Below are positions 45,385-57,594 of a DNA stretch of 64,000 nucleotides, piece after piece. The position numbers and the translations under genes were made by a program. The notes beneath the pieces are model-generated. The model worked only from the letters and a program-made list of their open reading frames with translations, searched no databases and was not told the origin of the DNA. The DNA comes from Cristatella mucedo (Eukaryota > Bryozoa > Phylactolaemata > Cristatellidae): contig WPIO01000001.1 of the NCBI GenBank assembly GCA_009760855.2, forward strand, positions 729,001 to 793,000. The letters run 5' to 3'. Positions within the stretch are counted from its first letter, which is position 1. Each line of letters begins with the position of its first letter.

Positions 45385-46080
45385 CATGCACCTGGATCAT
45401 TTAAAAAAAAGTTCAATATACATGGAGAACAGCATAGGACCGATTATGGACCCTTTAAGGACTTAACAGATCGCCGGTAAGGTCAAGGAAACCTGACCCT
45501 TAACGACTCACATATATAATACGACCGAACAGGTACGATTTTAACTATGCAGGGCCTCATCTGCCGGACCTTCCTAATCGTAATAGTAGGATACTGCCGT
45601 AAATGTTCTCGAAGGCAGCTGACAGATCTAGCAGCTCTAGGGCTGTGACATTCTAATCATCGTTAGCTGCATAGAATGTCATTGGTCACATGACAGATGG
45701 CGGTTTCGGTGGAGCGCTGCAGCTTGAGCCAGATTGAAAAATTTCTGAAATTAATTTCTTTTAGATGCTTTCTACCAGCTGCTTAGCGACACATTTTCAG
45801 GAATCGTTGAAAAAAGGACACAAGAAAAGTGGTCTATAGTCTGCAAGAGCCTCTGTATCTAATCAAGGCTCTTGCATACGATTGGTGTAACGATGACGAA
45901 TTGGATAGACTAGGATACACCGCTTTTTCCAGAGACACTTAACTAATCTCAGTTATGGCCGGGCTTAATTATTCTGCCCGTGAAGATCAGAGAGGTGATA
46001 TAATAGCCCTTCAGGAGCCAAACTCGTTTTACAGGACATTATTAAGGTAGCCATATCGCATGCATAAACCTCAGAAAATC
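45385..46080 (-). mobile_element. LINE-F: reverse-transcriptase relic
   Basis: A minus-strand RT fragment different from LINE-A and LINE-B. It contains DYRPLFLCPFF near 45840, VAKQLVESI, ISEIFQSG near 45745, ALELLDLSAAFENI near 45640-45600 (catalytic box A with Asp kept) and GSIIGPMLFSMYI at about 45450-45415. Its order fits RT blocks 1 to 4 of a CR1/L2/Rex-like LINE. The YADD block and the 3' end are not seen, as the SINE at 45145 lies there. Confidence 0.7.
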
Positions 46081-46147
46081 TTTTAGGGAAGGTCTCAGGT
46101 TGTTAATGAGCAATTGCTTTAGTCGGACGTGCTATATAGAGACAATT

Positions 46148-46346
46148 ACACAATACCATTCAGAACACAGAAGCGGAAGCAGAGACGTTTATTTGTGAGT
46201 ACGCTTCAGCGGGCCAGTACCCAACTGCCCACCCTGCCCCCTCGACCTAACTCCCCGGGCCTTTGCTAGCGTTGCTTACATACCACTGCTATAAATTGCA
46301 AAATTTCATAATCCAATGACAATGTCATCACATAAAAATGGCTAAA
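46148..46346 (-). repeat. LTR-like terminal direct repeat, left (3') copy
   Basis: Shares CCTCGACCTAA, a CTTACATACCACT-like stretch and CATAATCCAA with 47776-47962. Read on the minus strand it has AATAAA (46188-46193) shortly before a CTTCCG/GTGTTC-type end, as in an LTR R/U5 region. Confidence 0.65.
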
Positions 46347-47775
46347 CTCCCCCTTGATCTCGAGATCAAATGGGAAAACAATTAAACATGGCATTGAAGT
46401 AGAGAAAAAATGATAAAGGTTGCCCTAAACACCTTACTTATCTAGCACGCGGCTAGGAAACGGCCGTTCAGAGGAGGCAAGTGAAAGCACTGCCTTTGCT
46501 AACTCGCCGGCTTTGTCTGGCACGGGCCTTGCCACATTGCCAAGCCATACAGCTTTTTGCTGCACCACCAGTCTCCAATGCCTGACCAGTCTCTGCCACC
46601 CCACGGTGCTTCTGGGAATTCCTCCTAAAGGCGGCCTCTGTCGTTTGGACTGCAACAGGCGTCGCCTTTCGCGTCACCCGTGAGGCAGATGCCTCGAGCC
46701 TCGGCTCCTGTAAGTTTGCCTTTATCAGGTCCGTCGGCTACTACTTCGTCATTGCCTTCGTTCTCTCAGCGTAAGCCTGCTACGCACCTCCCGATGGGAG
46801 TTTTGCTCACGTCGTCTGCTGCATGTCTTCTCATGCCTCCACCACCAGTAGTTAGGAAGCTGAGGCGATCATGGTGTGCCCCACCGCCTGTTGCTGCCAC
46901 TCCTCGGTCTTTGCATCTAAATGCTTGAAAAGAATCTTGAATGCCTTCTCAGCGAGCCTCTCTCCCGCCTGCTTAGCAGGTGCCTCTAGCACTTCCGCCG
47001 AAGGTTAAGCTCCATTCCATGCGGTCTTCGCCTCCGAGACCATTAGTGCCGACTCGCTGGCCACAAGCATGGTCTCGCTCTATGCCAGTGCTTTTTCCCG
47101 GCTGCCACCACCTCTCACGCAGACAGAGCCTCTACTTTATCCGACACAACCATCTGTCTTGCGGACGCTGCCGTAGAACTTCCTCCTGACCCTGCCATTT
47201 CTGTGCCGGTTGCCTCAACCTCGTTCTTGAACGCTGCATCTGAGGGCTCTGCCTCCTTCTCTGCTGCAACAGCTTCTGAGGGCTCCACTGTCATCTCTGC
47301 TGGCTCTGTCTTAGTCGCCTGGTACGCCGTCGTCAACGCTGCTGCCGCTTCAGTCCAACTACCTTTTACAAAATCAAAGAGCAGGAGCAGTGCTTTACAG
47401 GCCTCAACCTCGAGCTGCTTCTGGGCAATCGCCTCTGCTTTCCTGGCACTCTGCAAGTCCAACCGTAGAAGCTTCCCCTCACATTCGGGGCATGCGAAAA
47501 CCTTCACAGGTGTTGCACGCAGCATGGCTTAGTCTTCTTGCACCGAGTAATGAAGAATCGATGTGAACGGTAATGCAGCACCTGTCGGGAAAGAAATATG
47601 TACATTTTCCACAAAGCTGGATCAATTCCTCTTACAATAAGCCTCTGTTCCAAATTGAACAGCAAGGTTACGAAGTCGTTTATGACGTATTACATGCCAG
47701 CATCATCTCCTAATGGTGGGCTACTCTGCAGGATTTGCCGAAATAGCTTGTAGTTGGACATTTTCTCAGCGGCAG
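46347..47775 (-). mobile_element. Internal region of short LTR element, Ala/Glu-rich ORF
   Basis: On the minus strand an ATG at 47761-47759, about 15 bp after the right LTR, starts MSNYKLFRQILQSS, followed by a TAA, a further open stretch (DFVTLLFNLEQRLIVRGIDP), and then a frame open from 47525 to 47115. That frame starts MLRATPVKVFACPECEG and continues into an Ala/Glu/Lys-rich, probably helical stretch. More Ala/Thr-rich pieces follow to 46434. No protease, reverse transcriptase or integrase motif is visible, and the ~1.4-kb interior is too short for a full pol. I read it as a gag-like protein of a non-autonomous LTR element, now decayed. The function is inferred from position only. Confidence 0.45.
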
Positions 47776-47962
47776 GTACGCAATAGCACACGGAACGTCA
47801 AAGAGAGCTAAAAGTCGTTAATCACCTGGCCAGTGCTGGGGGCTCTTATGCGATGCCCTCCCGGCGTCCTCGACCTAATTTCCGGTTCTTTGCCACCATT
47901 ACTTATATACCACTACCTTAAATCGTATTAGCCCATAATCCAACGTGAGTGTCAAAATCTCA
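47776..47962 (-). repeat. LTR-like terminal direct repeat, right (5') copy
   Basis: Partner of 46148-46346. On the minus strand it has a TATA-box-like TATATAAG (47909-47902) upstream of the first ATG, as expected of a 5' LTR promoter. Confidence 0.65.
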
Positions 47963-49620
47963 AAACAACCAGAGTTATACCAGTATATAAGGCCAATATT
48001 ATTCGATTATATTGCATTATTTGGCGGGTAAGACTTCTCAGAATTGGTAATGAAATTGTTCACACATTAATTCGTTTTCGGTTTGGGGTGAAGGGATCCG
48101 ATTTTAGTGTACACGAAAATGCTGTGTCCCTCCTAAATTTTCCAAATTTGCACTAAGAAGACGCCTTTGAAATTAGGTCGGTCGCCATCGGAAACTAACT
48201 TCTTAAAGCAGCGTTAAAGCCTGGTCCTAACACATGCAGTCATTTGAATTTATTTCATTTATTGGAAGAACGTATCTCAGTTCACAAACTCATTGTACCA
48301 GAGCATTATGATTAAAACACTCTAAATTTTTATGTTTGGTACGTTAATGAGGGTATCGAGACTTCCGTTTTAGTCTCAGTGCAGATCAAGAAGATCAGCC
48401 TCACGGATGGATTTCAAAAACATTTCATTATCAATGCTTTCAAAGCTGTTATGGTGGAGAAAGTACGTATTACCCCGGCCCTATAATGACGCAAGAACAA
48501 TAAAAGAGACTGCAGAATAATGCGAAACAACCAGCAGGCAAACAGATATGTCAGATAGATAGGCCTGCAAGCTTACTGATACCGAGATCCGAAATATGGC
48601 GAATGATGTCAGCAGTATAATTAACATGTTGGGTCAAAGCAAAGTTCTCTCAAAAGTCGATAAATAAGCAGAATTACGGTTGCTAGGGCTGTTTAGTTAA
48701 ATGTTCAAGTCTCTGCAATGAATAATGGAGTGACACAACCAAATATTTGTGTGAGAAACTTACAAAAATAATCCATCCATCATTTTAGATAGCCATGACG
48801 AGGTCTGTTGATCCTTACTATTAGACAAATGCTATTGATGGGCAAGCGATAGCAACTAACTAAACGATGGGCCACGTAATGAAACCTTGCTCTTGTAGCC
48901 AAATGACCAAGTCATATCACAATGTACACCAGGGAGGGGCGGCACACATGGTAATGCTTCATTCAAGTCTCGGTCAGCAGGTATGCATCGAGCTTCTCTT
49001 ACTAAACCTGATCACTAATAATGAGTCCTTAGCATTTCATGTACAAAGACCATCTCAGGAATACCGACTTAGATGAAGTTTTTCAGCATATTTTGCATTA
49101 CAACTTGGCAGCTATTAAAACTGCACATTGCTTGTTTATTTGTTAGAGCCTCTCAATATCATCGGTCGATTGTGATTGACAATACACTGCAATAGGTTAG
49201 GTTGTATATCAGCTGAAAAGCCTGACTGGGATGTTGACTGATTGAAACTATCCCCAGGGACCCCAAAAGGAGGGCCACCCTGGGCTCTGTGCTTAGTTGG
49301 TTTCTTTTTACTAGTTTAACTTCTCCTATCGCCAATTTAATCACTAAATGCTAAGCAAGTGTCACTTCAATCACGAGTTAGGCAGCTGAAATTATGCAGT
49401 TATATTTAGCAGCCTTTTAGCATTTCATACGAACTCCCCTATTCCCTGTGTGATGTTCTTACTTCCACACCTAAATGATCTGAAACTTCGAACAATAAAT
49501 TAGTAATCAAATTGACTACCTAATTATGCACACACTTGGTATCATGAAGAAATCGTAAGATTCAGCATTACGAAGTAACTCTTGTTGTTCATATAACATA
49601 CCGTCTACACACAATCTCGT
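47963..49620. other. No confirmed feature
   Basis: AT-rich. A minus-strand stretch near 48380-48460 reads NSFESIDNEMFLKSI, which resembles a decayed LINE box A (DLS-AFDSIDH), but nothing around it supports a full element. Confidence 0.4.
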
Positions 49621-50300
49621 ATGATAACTCTAGAAGATCTTTTCATTAATAACCAAATCGCTCCAAAGTCAACTATCCTTACAAGTTTAAGCGTACCGAT
49701 TAAACTCTCACAGTATATTGAGACCTCAAACCTAGCAAGTAAATTACAGTCCGGTTTTAATGCTAATACTCACACAGAGTCAGCATTGCTTAGGTTGTAC
49801 AACGACCGTCCCAGGAATACCGACTTGGTTAAAGTCTCTTTGATTGTTCTGCGCAATCTGTCTGCAGCTTTCAAAATCATTAAAAACAAAGTCATTCACA
49901 AGCGTCTCCAACTTCACCAAGGCATCACTGGCACTGCACCACATTGGTTCAGGTACTATCTTAGCTAGGGACTCCAGATTATTAATGCACAAAGATCATC
50001 CAAAGAACCACTTGAGTACGGGGCACCTCGTGGCTGTTGGCTCTGTCCTCTTCTTTCCCAGTTCATACTTTCCCGCTTGTCGATGGAATCGCCAAGCACA
50101 ATCTAGGCTTTTAATTCTATGAAGATGACACTCAGCTGAATCTCTGATTTAATCTGGCCTAGTCCTTGAGGAGATCAAATTCTCTGCACATCCTGGCAGT
50201 GTGTATTGATTACATCTAATAATATATGGCAGCAAACTTTGCTATATTAAATGACCACAAAATGACTGTGCTAGTTATGAGCAAACGTTGTTAGTAGCAA
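49621..50300 (+). mobile_element. LINE-A RT fragment
   Basis: RT blocks SQYIETSNLASKLQSGF, ESALLRLYNDRPRN, LRNLSAAFKIIKNK (box A Asp lost), GITGTAPHWFRYYLS and, in other frames, the GAPRG and VMSK regions. It stops at the VMGKP block, where the next LINE-A piece starts. Confidence 0.85.
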
Positions 50301-51950
50301 CAAGTGTGGTTTTAGAACTTACCATACCTTAAAGTGTATAATGACCTAATTGTGAATGCAGACTTAGGTAGAGTTTCTCTGCCTGTTTTCTTTGATCTTT
50401 CGAAAGCCCTTGATAGGATGGATCATAATTCCTTCTTGAGCACCCATCGCATTGGCGTCACTCGTATGGCACTTTAATATCTTTGGTCCCATCTCAGTGG
50501 GAGAATCCTAAGTAATAATGTGAATGGACACACATACATTTAATTTTATTTAATACTAGCTAATTAAGCAACCTTTTTTGTATTGCAACAGAAGAGCCTG
50601 TAGGGCTATTACCACCACTTGCAGCTGCAACAAAGGATCGCCCACTGCAGGATTAGAACCCACGACATTGCGACATAGGTGGTGAAAAGCAAACACCTTC
50701 CCAGTAAGCCATTACGGCTCAACAAACATAATCAAAGGAGCCACAGAAGTACAGGGTGCATTAGGACTCCATGCACGGTCCCGTAAGTGTGTGGTTTATG
50801 CTCTCCGTCTTGGCGACGTGATTGCTAGGTACGTACTAGCTTTTCACTCCTATGCAAATAACGCTCAGCTGTACCTTTTTTTTTGATCCTTCCTAGCCAT
50901 CAACCACGTCTAGTTCTTTCAACTCCCGACGTGCATGAATAAATAACATCCGCACATATATGGTAGCTAACTTTCAAAATTGAACTATGACAAAGCAACT
51001 TCGTCTTATGTGTAAAACCAGTGTGATTCGGATATGGAATGCATACCCTGGCAGGTGGCTTTACTAGAACGTCTTCTGATTAATCTGCAAGAAGTATAGG
51101 TGTCCAGTTCCAAAGCGATCTTTAATTAAACGACCAGATGAGCTCCACAGTCAAGCCTGACAACTTTCAGCTTCATGCAAATGCTGAAATTTGGGCTTGC
51201 ACAGAGTAATCATAATACATCTGGCTTTTAGGAATCTAATTATTTACCAATACCTCGTACGAAACTCTAATTAGTGCATGCATTTGTGACATCTCATATC
51301 GAATTTTATTACGTAATGCTTGCTGGTCTACCGCCTGTGCCATCTGGCGCTTACACCTCCTTAAAAACTCCGCTGCTTGGTTTGCTTGTGGAGAGTGAGG
51401 AGGTTGCGACATTCCCATCTTTCCACTAACACGCACTGCGTCACTGAGAGGCAGGGCATCAACTTAAAGGTTGTTATCATGATTTCCCTTCATTCTTCAG
51501 CTTCAGCCTACCTATGTCATCTACGCTCCCACCAGAATAAGCAGCATACCATTGGCTTTTCAAAATCTAATCATTTACCGATACCTCGGACGGAACTCTA
51601 ATCCTTTCATTTCGTCTGATTCCAAAGTCAGGAACATACTTCTGACTTTTATCACGACATCCCATGAAATTACCAAATTTAAAAAGGAAACTAAGAATGC
51701 ATCAATTTTTAACAGTACGTAGTTAGTCCATGTAGTTTTTCATTTACGTGCTTATGCATCCTGACACTGTGTTCGCTGCCTCAACCATATTTTCATGCTG
51801 AACCTGTGCATGTCAACCCCAATCATGTGGTGGTTGTTGTTATTTGGCATCCTACCACTAATCATTAGATCAAGCTTTCTTTGGAGAATATTTAAAGTGA
51901 CTAGAAAGAGAGTGAGCTCGTTGAGGGCAGTATATCCAATACTATATTTC
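50301..51950 (+). mobile_element. LINE-A, RT to 3' end, with SINE insertion
   Basis: Starts at a second FRANHS-type block near 50305 and continues through LKVYNDLIVNADLGRVSL, FFDLSKALDRMDH and HLSGRI. It is interrupted by the SINE at 50545-50718, then resumes with the downstream RT part (LGDVIAR, near 50810), the C-terminal block and the 3' UTR ending near 51950. A segment around TCTAATNATTTACCNATACC occurs twice (near 51235 and 51567), so part of it is rearranged. Confidence 0.75.
50545..50718 (-). mobile_element. tRNA-derived SINE, copy 6, inside LINE-A
   Basis: Minus-strand copy with body CAGAAGAGCC, GGGCTATTACCACCACTTGC and head GGATTAGAACCCACGAC. It splits the LINE-A RT region after VNGHTY. 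The short flanks ACACATAC and AAACATAA may be remains of a target duplication. Confidence 0.8.
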
Positions 51951-51984
51951 ATATGGTAGTCCGACTGTCTTTATGGACAAGTAA

Positions 51985-52440
51985 GACCTCAAGCACAAAA
52001 TTGGGTCTGCTTGTATTTCACCTGCTTGATTGGCACGTAAGCTACCATTCCTTTTCCGAAGTGACCTGCCATTAGAAGAATACAACAGCTCTACAATCAC
52101 ATCTGCCTCCTTCCGGCTTCATAACATTGCCTGGCTTGCTGAAATAGGAACACTGCATCCAAATTTATTCGTGTATTTGGGAGGTCCAATCTTGGCTTCT
52201 GTATCTTACTGCTTTTTGGTCTCTTGGAGCTTGCTATCAGGCGCTTAAAATGCTGGCACAAAATCTGTATCTAGGACTGTCTGCCGTCAGCATCGCTTTG
52301 TTACATCCAGCAACTTCTCACAAACCACACGTGCTCACACTTATGAAGCGTCATGACTTCAAGGTTTTAAGATTGCCTTTTAGGTATAGCCATTCTCCTA
52401 GTCCAGTCTATCTGGTTGGAAATACTCTCTCGAAGAGGTG
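51985..52440 (+). mobile_element. LINE-A thumb and C-terminal fragment
   Basis: Reads SDLPLEEYNSSTITSASF, RLHNIAWLAEIG and, after frameshifts, FKVLRLPFRYSHSPSPVYL. It has no 3' UTR and ends where the long LINE-A copy begins. Confidence 0.75.
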
Positions 52441-52444
52441 AAGA

Positions 52445-55400
52445 ATTGTACAACTCGTTACGTGCGTATGGATATCTAAACGCTTACAGCTTCGGGCTGC
52501 TGTGTCCCCCATGCCGGCTGCTGCCATTGTTAGGTCGGCGGCTAATGACCAGCATGCTAGTTATGATCGTCAGCAGCTGCTATCGCTTTGTCATTGTAGA
52601 TCAGATGCATTCCTAGATATTACTGTTGTTGCTAATATTTGTGAGCTATGCATTAACAACAATAAAGGACCCTGGAACCACTGCTGTGGCAAGAACCACC
52701 AACTCAGACACCGCTTGTTGGGCGGGAACTGGGAGCTGAGTATTGGCTTGTTTAGTATTTCTAGCTTTGTCTCGAACCCCTCAGTACGATCCCCTACATG
52801 CGTCACTGTAAAGCTCACCAATTGAGGGGTCATGAGGCTTGTCATAACTCCATCTGCCCAACTTAAGGCGTGCCTTTGGAATCCTCACTCCATGTGCAAT
52901 CAACCTAATAATCGACCCTATTTCTGAAAATGGCATTGACCTGCTCACCCTAACTGAAACTTGGAGAAATGAAAGACTCCACCCCAACTGGTTTCTTATT
53001 CTTTCACACCCCAATATAAATCGAAACTGAAAATGGAGTCGCTGTTATATTTCGCTCAACATAATTCAACCTCAAGCCATTTGCAGTACCACGAAGCAGT
53101 TTTTGAACTGATGGTCCTGCTTAAATCCGAAAACAAGCGGCCGATGGTGGCGGTAGTCTATTGCCCATCAGGTACCCAATTCTCCTTTATCTCAAATTTC
53201 TCCGATCTCATTTTGGATTCTGTGTGCAAGAAATCAACCCTTCTTCGTTATGGGTGATTGCAGCATTCACTTTGAAAACTCGTCTGGCGTCTTAAGCACT
53301 GAATTTCAGTCATGGACTGACTCATTGTATCTTGTGGCTAATGTTCATGGCCCTACTCACATGAAGGGCTACACCATAGACCGAATTTAGCCATACTGCT
53401 GCACTTGTCATCACCTATTATTACCAAATCCTACGTATCTGACGACATGAAGATGTCATGCAATCCACAGAGTATGCCCGCCTCCTCCTCCTTTAAAATC
53501 ACCGTTTGACTCGCGAAACACCGGGGACCCTTGAGATCGATGCTGTCTGTCCGAGAATATCTTTTTTGCCTGTGCTGCTCAGTCCACTCCGATCGGTCAC
53601 CATTGGTAAATAGCTACAACGGGACACTAGCCGACACGCTCGACGAGTTGGCAACTCTGACTAAGCTCACTGTGTTCCCTCGCCCAGACGGCCTATATTT
53701 TACCACAGACATTGAAATCGCTCTGTCTACTAAGCAAAACCTTGAAAAATCATACACAAGATCAGGACTGACTGTCCATCGACAGGCATACAGGGACTTC
53801 TTTAGGTCGTACAAATTGACAATAGTGAAGGCCAAGCTTCTATGAAAACATTGTTAATCAGAAGTGCACAATTAAAAAATGCTGATGTCGACAATTAACC
53901 GTCTCCTCAACCGATCCCAGATTAGCCCTTTAACTGATGATCATTCTGATGATCTAGCCGACTACTTCTCTCGATTCTTTGTGCAGAAGATAGACACGAG
54001 CAGGGAGTCTATTACTGCGATGGCAGCTTCCCTCCTAGAATGCTGTCCGTCAATTCCTGGCTGCATTTCAATGTCTACTCTAAACAGGTCACTAGTGATC
54101 TCCTCCAGAAGTTCATATCCCAATCAAAGAAAACAACAAGTCCTCTGGACCCTATTCCTACTGTGCTGCTCTCATGTTGTTACATTAATCTGCTGCTGCC
54201 ACGCATAACTTACATCAATAATATGTCTTTAGCTTCAGGTTATGCCCCAGCACCTTTAAGAAAATAATAGTCACGCCACATCTAAAAAAAGCGACACTAG
54301 ATCAAGAAAACTTGAGCAACTACCACCCAGTCTCACTACTACGAGTCCTGTCAATGACACTAGAACGGGTCATGGAAGAGCTGAACTCATGAAACTTCGA
54401 ACCTAGCTAGTAAGGTCCAGTCTGGCTTAAGAGATAATCACTCTACAGAATCAGCGTTGTTTAAAGTTTACATCGACCTAAAAGTGAATGGAAACATGGG
54501 TAGAGTATCTCTGCTTGTTTTGCTCAATCAGTCGGCAGCTTTTGGTAATATTGATCACCCAGTTCTTCTAGATACCTTAAAAACATCTTGCCTGGGCATA
54601 ACCGGCACTGCTCTTCAATGGTACGGTTCCTATCTCAGTGTGAGACTTCAGAGTATTGACGTGAGTGGAAAGACACCATCTGAGGTAGTTCTGAAATGTG
54701 GGGTACCTCAGGACTCCGTGCTAGGTCCGGTTCTTTTTAAGGTTTGTATTGTTCCCCTTACCGATGTGATTGCTAGGCACAATCCAGACTTTCACTTCTA
54801 AGCGGATGACATTCAGTTGTACCTCTGCCCTCATCATTCCAACCAAAACAAAACTTCGCTCTACCGGCACGTCTCCTTTAAACTCAAATCGAAATCTAGG
54901 TGTCGTATTCCAAAGTGACTTCTTGTTAGACGATCACGTCAGCTCCACAGTAAAATCTGTCTACTTTCAGATACATAACGTTAGATAGATTAGGTGTGCT
55001 AGATAAGGTATCCACGTCTTAGTTGGTCCATGCATTCGTGATATCCGCTCTTCACTGCTGCAACTCACTGTCGTCTTACCGGCATGTGGAATGATGCGAT
55101 TGCAGCTCGTGCAAAACTCAGCAGCTAGGCTTGTCTGTCGTGAGTGTCGCAGTTGCTACATCATACCACTTCTCACCAACCTGCACTGGCTACCAGTCAA
55201 GAAACGGATTGAATTCATGGTTTTGTCGCTCACTTTTTGGTCGCTTCATTCTTTGGCTACAGTCTATCTCTTAGATCAACTCTCCCACCAGGCCATGCAA
55301 TGTACCACCCGCTTTACGGAATCCCACAGTCTACCAATACCTACTAACCTCAAATCCTTTGGAGACCTGGAATTTAGTTCGTAGGCTCTCAATGCCTGGA

Positions 55401-55725
55401 AATCCCTCTTGCGACAGATCATCCCCTGACTTGACCACATTGAAAAAAAATTTAAAAAACACACATATCTAGGCCAGCATTCAGTGGGTCCCTGTGATTC
55501 GTCCTTTATGTGATCGCGAGTGCTCTCCCTGCTCATGCCGCCACTAACCACATTTAAATGCTGACCCTGTGCATGTCATCCATAACCACGCTATTCATGT
55601 TGTTTATCAAGCATGATATTACTCATCATGTCGTGTTTTCCTTTGCTGAAAATGTTTAGTGCCTAGAAAGAGATTGGGTTCTATGAGGGCGCTTTTATCA
55701 AGTGCATTATTAATATTCTTATATA
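52445..55725 (+). mobile_element. LINE-A, near full length: endonuclease and RT
   Basis: The most complete LINE-A. The leader region (52500-52830) reads YDRQQLLSLCHCRSDAFLD and GKNHQLRHRLLGGN, resembling the start of CR1/L2 ORF2. The endonuclease (APE type, nicks target DNA) shows GIDLLTLTETW near 52935-52965, GDCSIHFEN near 53252 and GPTHMKGYTIDRI near 53352. The linker (53600-54210) leads to the RT, which copies the RNA at the nick: ENLSNYHPVS, STESALFKVYIDLKVN, NQSAAFGNIDH (box A Asp lost), GVPQDSVLGPVLF, and a box C where YADD reads stop-ADD at about 54799. NLGVVFQSDFLLDDH, the C-terminal block, the 3' UTR and tail follow. It carries many stops and frameshifts, so it is dead. Confidence 0.88.
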
Positions 55726-55734
55726 AATCCCAGC

Positions 55735-56480
55735 CTCCGAGCATCTTGAAATCTCTTTGCTACTTTGCTGCATGTTTGAATGACGTACCCACTTATATGG
55801 CAGCATATTTTTATGAATTTAATGATTAAAAAATAACTTACTCGCTATGGGCAAACCAAATGTGATTTTGAAATTGGAATGGCTGAAGCTCCAAAAACGG
55901 CTCTGCCAGCATATCTACTATTTAATTTGTACGAAACCTGGGCTTTATGCTTCATGGTTGCCTTTCGTTTAACGTTCACAGCAACCCGACAGTAAAGTAT
56001 GCCTGCTTTCAGCGACATAGCATTTCCTATGTTCAGGCTTTGTTTACATAAGGATGCAATATCTGAGTTGGTTAATGCATTTGTAATATTGCGTCTTGAC
56101 TTATCTAACTTACCATTTTCTGGCCCACCGGCACGTGCTGCCACAAACCACACTTGCATGCTGACCCGGTGCATTTCATGCCTAACTATTTTATTCGCAT
56201 TGTTTATCTAGCATAATATTAATCACAATTCAATCGCGTTTTCCTTTGCAGCAAATGTAAAGTGCCTAGAAAGAGATTGAGTTCTCTGAGGGCACTTTAT
56301 CAAGTGTACTATTATTATTATTATGTTTTGCAATTAGGTGCTTACAGCTGGTGCAAAACTCCGCAGTCTGTCCTGTCTGTCGTGAGCATGGCAGTTGCCA
56401 CATTGCATCACATATCGCCGAACTGCACTGGCCACGTACCACCAGTTTTTTGGAATCTAGCAGTTTACCAAAAACCGTAA
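55735..56480 (+). mobile_element. LINE-A thumb region split by a nested LINE-A tail
   Basis: The first part (55735-56125) covers MGKP, the ISNA-like region and SELVNAFVILRLDLSNLPF up to GPPARA. The missing continuation (CNxAIRCLQLVQNSA-type) resumes at 56327 and reaches about 56475. Between them lies a separate 3' end of LINE-A. Confidence 0.75.
56128..56326 (+). mobile_element. LINE-A 3' end nested in another LINE-A
   Basis: About 200 bp: TGCCACAAACCACACTTGCA, the 3' UTR and a hairpin with a compensated base pair (AAAGTGCC at 56259-56266, GGCACTTT at 56291-56298), then (ATT)n. It is inserted within the thumb-region coding sequence of the host copy. Confidence 0.8.
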
Positions 56481-57594
56481 CTTAGCTTAAGAATAAAGGA
56501 AAGACTCTTGCTGCATTATTTTAATATCATAGTTTTCAAGTGTACTAAAATCAAGGTGAATTTTTGTGTGAGCCTCGTGTAGACAGTTTATAAAGCAGCC
56601 TCCCTACGACTTGTGGCTGAATGAGACCTTCCAAAGCACCTAACGTGGATTTAATTTAATCAAGCCTTTGTTCTAAGTTTGGGAAGTGAATGTTGGAAAA
56701 CTTCGGTTACAGTCCAATTTAAAAGAAACACGTGGGTCTCAGATTTTTTAAAGAATGTCGAAGAGTTAGAGTTCTGATTAACAGTGGTGCGATGTCTCGG
56801 CTTGTTTTCGCTACCACGCATAAGCTTAGGCCGTTTTGTTCAAAAGCAATTAACAATAATAGCAGGGATTTAGATCCTAAGGTAGCATTATTTACTGTCA
56901 AGTTACTTTAGATAAACAGTAAAGGTTGCCCAACTAGTTCTCTATCACAGTAACTACATTAGGAATAACTTCCGATTGTTCACCATATAATGAAATGTCA
57001 CATAAACTTATACAACTTCATGTTATGTTTACTATGTTAAGAATAGTGTTCCAGTAAAACCCCAAGAGGTTATTCAGACAAACGAGATATTTTCAGGTAT
57101 AATATTTGTAAGTCGGATGAATTTGCCAAGCAAATTTAGAAGGATGAGCAACAACTCCCAAAGTTGTGCAAACAATTAGATTAAATTTCCAAACTAAACA
57201 ATTCCTTTTTCTAATTGCTGTTTGCAATTTAAAGGTTTTTAAGTTAAAAGTTTACCAAAAAGCAGTCTCACCAGGCTACTACATCCCTAAATCAAGAATG
57301 GAAGGCGATCACCTTATTGGTAAATGCGGTTCGTCTTAAAAAAACTAATACTCTGGTTTCCAAACTTTTGCTACATTCCTCCTTGGCGAAATCACCGGTC
57401 AAGCTCTACTATAACCATGGGAATTGTAATATTAATTTTTTTCTTGCAATTCACTTGCATAACACCAAGGAATATGAATATCTATGCAGGTGGTGCACAA
57501 CTTGCTGCCACATCAGTTTAAACAAGTAGGAACTCCAAAAAGGACTCGATTCTTAGACGAGCATGCATAAGCACACACACATGGAACGTGGACC
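56481..57594. other. No recognisable feature
   Basis: AT-rich; no supported gene or repeat seen. Confidence 0.5.

Noticed and set aside
48380-48460. Another LINE reverse-transcriptase box A (NSFESIDNEM)
   Set aside because: The stretch is too short, and no other RT motif lies in order around it.
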